Shown one piece after another: positions 59,484 through 64,000 of a stretch of 64,000 nucleotides of DNA (positions are counted from its first letter, which is position 1; each line of letters begins with the position of its first letter). Under the pieces are notes generated by a model. That model did not search any database and had not been told where the DNA came from. It saw nothing but the letters and a program-made list of their open reading frames with translations. This DNA comes from Algicola sagamiensis DSM 14643. GTDB taxonomy: Bacteria > Pseudomonadota > Gammaproteobacteria > Enterobacterales > Alteromonadaceae. The DNA is taken from assembly GCF_000374485.1 (NCBI RefSeq), contig NZ_KB894491.1, forward strand, positions 27,651-91,650. The letters are read 5' to 3'. A program made the position numbers and the translations under genes.

Positions 59484-59506
59484 GGCATTCACCAGAGTGC
59501 CTTTTT
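59484..59506 (+). terminator. Rho-independent terminator of ansA
   Basis: A 7-bp stem GGCATTC/GAGTGCC (one G-U pair) with an ACCA loop is followed by TTTTT, starting 9 bp after the ansA stop. Confidence 0.75.
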
Positions 59507-59685
59507 CATTTTCCTGCCCAAATGGTCAGACCTATCTTTCATTGTATCCTTGCTTAATTTCGTTACACTGCCTGCCCTTAAAAAAATTCTAAGTCTTACA
59601 GAGTTTTTAAAGGCAAACGTTTCAAAGAAAACCGTTTTTTAAAGACAAAAATTTTAAGACCAATCACTCCCAACAAAGGAAAAGC

Positions 59686-62277
59686 ATGAAGAAGTTAAAC
59701 CTGCTCGCAATGAGCAAGATTGCATTACTCGTCACTTGCGCGTATCAACCTACCTACGCTGATACGACAAACAATAATATTGAACTCGTCGAAAACAGCC
59801 GCCTCGAATCTTCTGTTCAGGCCATCTATGGTCAGTCCTGGAAAGCACACTTTGCGAAAGATCATGCAGAAATTGTCCAAGCCATGCCTGATCCACAGGC
59901 TGTCGCATCAAAAGTTGTAAAAGAGCAGCTTGTTAAACATGGATATGCATGGATTGATCCTGACAAAACCTACTACAACGTCTTCGCTGGTTCAGTAAAT
60001 AGCCCAAGAACCTATAACGGTTGGCAGCACTTTACACAACCTGTCGGTTCTTATACGTTGACTCAGGCGGTGATGCTCAACGTCTTCAACCAGTTCCGTG
60101 ACTCTGGCCCTGGTACGATCGATCTCTATACTGGCGTGTATAAGCAAGGCATGGGTGCAAAGCGATATTATGAGAAGAATGAAGAGCGCCTTCTCTCATC
60201 AAAACTCTGGGATATCGCCTATTACAATATTGATGTCCAGGCTGCTTATACGAAAGCGCTGAAAGAATTTTGGAAAATCCACGGTGAAAAGTACACACAC
60301 TTGATGCGAGACAGCTTCGCATTCTCAGCCTATCAACAATATCAGCAGGGCCTGCTTTCCCAAGCACAATATCAACTTGCGAATACAGTCATTAAAAACC
60401 ACCGCTCCTCTGATATTCACGTCTATCGATTTGATATTTACGGTTACTATTCAACGGATATTCTACTCATTGAGCAAAATGGTCACCAAGCGGGATTAAT
60501 GTATATTCCTGGCGCTGCCCAACCTTTTATTCCATATCACAGCGAACGACAACTCAAGAAGATCATTCATAAAGCTATTCAATCGAAAAAAACCCGTCAA
60601 GCGATGGCTAGGCACTTTAGCCTCTATGACCGTCAAGATGGCAAGAGCTATTCTGGTGTGAATTCTGCTTTAGAAGGACTTGCCACTGGCACGTGGAAAG
60701 AGTCCTATCTTATGATGAAGAAAAACACCATCAATGGTGATATTTTCGCACGATTGACAGAAATTAAAAAAGCGAGAATGGCCAGTGATGGCGATACAGT
60801 CATCAAATCCAATAGCGAGGCTGAGCGAGACTATATTTTAAGCACAACCTATAGCGTATTTAATGTGTTCCCGGTCATTGATGTGATTCTTCCTGAGCTA
60901 GGTATTCCATTAACCTTAGCAATGGGAGCAACACAACTCGGCCTTTCTATCGATAAATCAATCAATGGCGATACACTTGCTGAGCGGCTTGAAGGCACAA
61001 AAATGACTGCGGTGAATGCCACGCTTGTCGCAGCAACTGCCGTCATTCCTGTTGCTGCAAAGTTTGGTCGTCGCGTCACGACTTCATTAGAAGCAACAAC
61101 AGCGACAAACTCAATTCATTCTGGCATTGCAATGGCAGAAGGGGTTTCTGAGGCCGAAATCGCATCTTTTACCAATACACCAAAAATTGTCATTCATCCC
61201 CAAACAGGCGAGGAATTACTTGGTGTTCGCCTGACAGATACACCAAAGTCAACGCTGCTCAAAGCAGATGGCTTTGGTATGTATAAAGAAGTTGATCCGG
61301 TCAGTGGACGTATCTTGTCAAACTCACGAGTGATGCGCACCATTGACCAGGAAACAGGTGATGTACAATGGCTGAGCCAAGGTGGATTGCGCGGTGGGGC
61401 AGAAAGCACTGCTGGTTCCGATGTGGCAGGTAGTGAAGTCGCAAGTTCTGATGTGACTGAAAGTCAGTTGCCAGATACGCCAGACCGCTCAGAGATCCTG
61501 CTTCCAGAGGATTTACCAAAGCGTCCTGGCATGGGTGGCTCTGGTTATGCACAAATGGGAGGTCGACTGGATGATGTTACTCGCGATTTTCTTGAGTTGG
61601 AAATGCGCGTCGACCCATATGCAAAACTGAATGATGTGAAGGCGCTACATCGCCTCAATACGCAGGCATTGGAAGAGGCAAAAACCGTTCCTTTCTATCG
61701 ACAATATCAACCTGAGCTGAAAGGCATCACCGTATTTCGTGGTGATGAACGCCTTCCGGATGAGATCTTCCACAGTGGTTTCAACCGACGGATCACACCA
61801 GTACAGTACATCACCCTCGCTGAGCATACTAAAGCGATTCGCGGCGTGGTTTCAACCAGTACCAGTGAATCCGTTGCCGTAAGTTATGCAATTCACAATC
61901 AACGGGGTTATGTGTATGCCATTGAACTCAGTGATGGTGGTGTTGCTGTCGATACGTCATTACGTGGCACTACTTTACATGAAATTGCCACATTGAATGT
62001 ACCACCAGAAGACATCATGTTTGCTGTCGGCCCATTTAATAATACGGAGGTTGATCTTGCAATCATCAAAGAATCACCAGATGCAAGAACCGCAGAATTA
62101 CTGATCAATCCACATGCAAAAGCATCAGCAGAAGTTGCAGAAGCTGCATTTGAAAAAATGAAAGCAACCTTAAAATACCAACTCAGTCCTGAAATGTCTT
62201 TTGCGGAACGCTACAATAATCGCCATGATTTATTCTGGCATGAAGAAGAAATCACTTCTTATTCTGTATCAGAATAG
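59686..62277 (+). CDS. Secreted toxin with cholera-toxin-like ADP-ribosyltransferase domain
   Basis: The 863-aa protein starts with a signal peptide (cleavage after about Ala25) and AAAGG ahead of the ATG. Residues 50-360 resemble the N-terminal region (DUF6543) of dermonecrotic-type toxins: IDLYTGVYKQ, a VHVYRFDIYGYYS-like strand and GLMYIPGAAQPFIPYHS. A hydrophobic region (about 386-457) could serve in membrane translocation. After a Ser/Gly/Asp-rich linker (570-620), the C-terminal domain (about 625-800) carries the R-STS-E signature of ADP-ribosyltransferases: Arg685 (VFRGDERLPDEI, close to the YRADSRPPDEI of cholera toxin A), 723-STS-725 and Glu766. The residue two before Glu766 is Leu rather than Glu. 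It likely ADP-ribosylates a host protein; the target is unknown. No B-subunit gene lies next to it. Confidence 0.8.
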   Translation: MKKLNLLAMSKIALLVTCAYQPTYADTTNNNIELVENSRLESSVQAIYGQSWKAHFAKDHAEIVQAMPDPQAVASKVVKEQLVKHGYAWIDPDKTYYNVFAGSVNSPRTYNGWQHFTQPVGSYTLTQAVMLNVFNQFRDSGPGTIDLYTGVYKQGMGAKRYYEKNEERLLSSKLWDIAYYNIDVQAAYTKALKEFWKIHGEKYTHLMRDSFAFSAYQQYQQGLLSQAQYQLANTVIKNHRSSDIHVYRFDIYGYYSTDILLIEQNGHQAGLMYIPGAAQPFIPYHSERQLKKIIHKAIQSKKTRQAMARHFSLYDRQDGKSYSGVNSALEGLATGTWKESYLMMKKNTINGDIFARLTEIKKARMASDGDTVIKSNSEAERDYILSTTYSVFNVFPVIDVILPELGIPLTLAMGATQLGLSIDKSINGDTLAERLEGTKMTAVNATLVAATAVIPVAAKFGRRVTTSLEATTATNSIHSGIAMAEGVSEAEIASFTNTPKIVIHPQTGEELLGVRLTDTPKSTLLKADGFGMYKEVDPVSGRILSNSRVMRTIDQETGDVQWLSQGGLRGGAESTAGSDVAGSEVASSDVTESQLPDTPDRSEILLPEDLPKRPGMGGSGYAQMGGRLDDVTRDFLELEMRVDPYAKLNDVKALHRLNTQALEEAKTVPFYRQYQPELKGITVFRGDERLPDEIFHSGFNRRITPVQYITLAEHTKAIRGVVSTSTSESVAVSYAIHNQRGYVYAIELSDGGVAVDTSLRGTTLHEIATLNVPPEDIMFAVGPFNNTEVDLAIIKESPDARTAELLINPHAKASAEVAEAAFEKMKATLKYQLSPEMSFAERYNNRHDLFWHEEEITSYSVSE

Positions 62278-62579
62278 AACTAAAACCCTGTTTTTTATAA
62301 TTATTTCTACTACTTTATGCCTGTATTGACTAATACAGGCACTTTCACTTCTTTAAATCTCTAATCTTTTTTATCGTTATTTTTCAATAGATTAAGACTC
62401 ATATTGCTTAATTGTTAATCGGCTATATTTATTTCATGCAAAAAAGTTATTTAATAGATCAAAAAAATTAACATCAAATTACCAATTATTTACGCTAGGA
62501 TGTTTTGGCCGGTCAGATGACTGAGCATTCAATACAATGATTTATTTATATTTTTATGGAACTCTTTTTGGAGATACCG
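62278..62579. other. AT-rich spacer between the two toxin-like genes
   Basis: These about 300 bases contain no gene. The left part carries the terminator of the ADP-ribosyltransferase gene. The rest is strikingly AT-rich, with many T/A runs, and should contain the promoter of the next gene. Such AT-rich promoters are typical of horizontally acquired, xenogeneically silenced genes. Confidence 0.6.
62319..62340 (+). terminator. Terminator of the ADP-ribosyltransferase gene
   Basis: A perfect 9-bp stem GCCTGTATT/AATACAGGC with a GACT loop is followed by a pyrimidine-rich tract (ACTTTCACTTCTTT). Confidence 0.7.
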
Positions 62580-63872
62580 ATGTTAAAAAAACGATTAAAA
62601 CTATCCCACCTTATCCCAGTAACAATTCTGAGTGTTTCAAGCCTGCAAGCGCTAGCAACTGATCAAAAGAGAATTTTCTTACCTGATGAAATCGCGCCTC
62701 GCCAAGGTACTGTTCTCTCGGCTGAGCAACCTGACCCAAGAGAAATCATCTTTCCTGACACACAACCTTCGGGTTCATTCTTCTTCAACTTAGAAGATTT
62801 AGCCTTACGGGCAAATGGAGAAGAGCTTGACTTTTTCTCTGACGATTATCATTCCTACCCAACAACAGAGGGGTATCGTGAAGCAAAAGACGAAGCACCT
62901 GTTCGTTTTACTAAGCTCAAGTATGAACATTTTCCAAAAGGGTTTGAACGTCATTACAATGTAAGTTGGGCATCGATTCATGATGCTGAAAAAATGCTTT
63001 CCTTGGGACGTGAGTGGCGTGAAAAGTATCCAGAGTTATTTGAAGCGCAGAAAAAAAGCCTCTTTTTTATTCATGAAGAACGTGCTATAGAGCTAGGTGA
63101 TCTTTTAGATGCCGGATTTGTAAAACTTGGAAAAATTGAAACTGAAAAACAAGCTGAACTTGATAAAATACTCTCTGATTTAGCCACCGTCGCACAATCG
63201 ATCCAAGCAAAAGAAACAGCCCTTGACAATGCAGATATACTTGACTCATTAGACCTCATCGATGAGCTAGCGCAGTTAGAAGCGCAACAAAAGGAGTTAA
63301 ACAATCAAAAAGCAAACCTAGAAAGGCAAGTCAATTCTGCAAAATTCCAAATTGCCGATCTCAAAGCAACTTTCCCAGGTGGCCGTGATTTCTTTAAGAA
63401 AAATCGCGAAGAAATTATCGCTCGTTACCATAACCTACTTGAGAAATCAGTCCACTTCCAAGATACAATCGCTTATCGTCTTGGCGTTGCAAGTGGCGAT
63501 ATCGCAGAAGTTGAAAAGAAAACAGGTGACTTTGAGGGCATAAAAATTTCTCCGGATGCACCTTGGAGCGTTGCTACCTATTTTAACAATAGCGGTCAGA
63601 TTTATATCCCTGGTCCAGAAGCAAGTTTTAACGACAAAGAGATCCGTGTAAGAACAGATGGTGTCCAAGGCAGTGCTCGCCCATATCAAGGACTTGTTGG
63701 CGGGATTGTTGTTGAAGCAACGCTACACACAATTCATGAAATGATGCATCCAGTTCTATTTGCTTCTGATGCAGCAGGTCGCCCAGGTCTCGTTGTCCAC
63801 GTCACAAACCTCGTTGCCCGTGACCTTTGGTCAGATCGTGACATCGAAACTTACTGGCGTGCAACTTACTAA
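62580..63872 (+). CDS. Secreted protein with HExxH motif, putative zinc metalloprotease
   Basis: I do not recognise the family of this 430-aa protein. It has a signal peptide (about 1-26, ending LQALA), a region rich in aromatic and acidic residues, then a heptad-like helical stretch (about 185-265) probably forming a coiled coil. The C-terminal part contains EATLHTIHEMMHPVLF, that is His386-Glu387-x-x-His390, the zinc-protease core motif. His407 or Asp/Glu residues near 416-423 are candidate third ligands. It follows the ADP-ribosyltransferase gene on the same strand and has its own strong terminator. The start at 62580 has GGAG 6 nt upstream; the frame begins eight codons earlier. It may be a second effector or a factor that processes the toxin. 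Confidence 0.65.
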   Translation: MLKKRLKLSHLIPVTILSVSSLQALATDQKRIFLPDEIAPRQGTVLSAEQPDPREIIFPDTQPSGSFFFNLEDLALRANGEELDFFSDDYHSYPTTEGYREAKDEAPVRFTKLKYEHFPKGFERHYNVSWASIHDAEKMLSLGREWREKYPELFEAQKKSLFFIHEERAIELGDLLDAGFVKLGKIETEKQAELDKILSDLATVAQSIQAKETALDNADILDSLDLIDELAQLEAQQKELNNQKANLERQVNSAKFQIADLKATFPGGRDFFKKNREEIIARYHNLLEKSVHFQDTIAYRLGVASGDIAEVEKKTGDFEGIKISPDAPWSVATYFNNSGQIYIPGPEASFNDKEIRVRTDGVQGSARPYQGLVGGIVVEATLHTIHEMMHPVLFASDAAGRPGLVVHVTNLVARDLWSDRDIETYWRATY

Positions 63873-63910
63873 GAAAACGCTCAATTCATATTACATACAC
63901 TTCACTCCAA

Positions 63911-63943
63911 AGTCGTACATCGTCTCGATGTACGACTTTTTTT
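63911..63943 (+). terminator. Strong rho-independent terminator after the metalloprotease-like gene
   Basis: A perfect 12-bp stem AGTCGTACATCG and its complement with a TCT loop (63911-63937) ends in seven Ts. Confidence 0.92.
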
Positions 63944-64000
63944 AACGGTGACAGCATGGATCCCTCATACATCAAAAGATTCTATTTTATTTCATGCAAT

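Overview
The window is one contiguous stretch of chromosome from a gammaproteobacterium, most likely a marine or salt-dependent member of the Oceanospirillales/Pseudomonadales group. The evidence is gene content and order: fimV-asd-pdxB, fabB divergent from mnmC, msrC-proQ-prc, DUF2835 next to pepN, a giant NAD-dependent glutamate dehydrogenase, MotY (the T-ring protein of sodium-driven polar flagella) and an NhaC-type Na+/H+ antiporter. Base composition is moderately AT-rich throughout. No rRNA, tRNA, CRISPR array, transposase or prophage gene was seen.

Layout. 1-5.9 kb: the end-truncated polar-assembly protein FimV, aspartate-semialdehyde dehydrogenase, PdxB, a small secreted protein and FabB. 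6-8.3 kb: mnmC and a tiny membrane protein on the opposite strand. 8.8-9.8 kb: a CheY-like receiver translationally coupled to an H-NOX-like protein that lacks its heme ligand. 10-13.1 kb: a small secreted protein, motY, rnt and pyrD. 13.2-18 kb: the giant glutamate dehydrogenase. 18.2-25.2 kb: an RND/MMPL transporter, a YCF48 beta-propeller, a DUF1329 and a DUF1302 protein, which together look like a trans-envelope export system. 25.7-33.9 kb: DUF2835, pepN, nhaC, prc, proQ, a small unknown and msrC. 34-42.3 kb: an ABC exporter, a SIMPL protein, two metallo-beta-lactamase-fold hydrolases, a GrpB-family protein, a chromate transporter and a chemoreceptor with a nitrate/nitrite-type sensor domain. 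42.3-45.9 kb: the methylcitrate cycle genes prpBCD for propionyl-CoA use. 46.3-56.2 kb: rsmF, a possible small RNA, a reprolysin-like protein without its zinc site, fur between two periplasmic binding proteins, a methyltransferase, a DUF4124 protein and fadH. 56.4-59.5 kb: sppA and ansA.

The last 4.4 kb (59.6-64 kb) looks like accessory DNA. It encodes two consecutive secreted proteins. The first (863 aa) has a signal peptide, a long N-terminal region resembling the dermonecrotic-toxin (DUF6543) group and a C-terminal ADP-ribosyltransferase domain resembling the A chain of cholera toxin. The second (430 aa) has a signal peptide, a coiled coil and a C-terminal HExxH zinc-protease motif. Each has its own terminator, and an AT-rich spacer separates them. 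This pair is the best candidate for an undescribed system in the window. The other strong leads are the ligand-less H-NOX/receiver pair, the catalytically dead reprolysin and the RND-DUF1329-DUF1302 cluster.

Most of the remainder is housekeeping metabolism (lysine/threonine, pyridoxal, pyrimidine, fatty acid and propionate pathways), RNA modification and maturation, and envelope proteolysis. All functional statements come from reading motifs by eye; no database search was possible.
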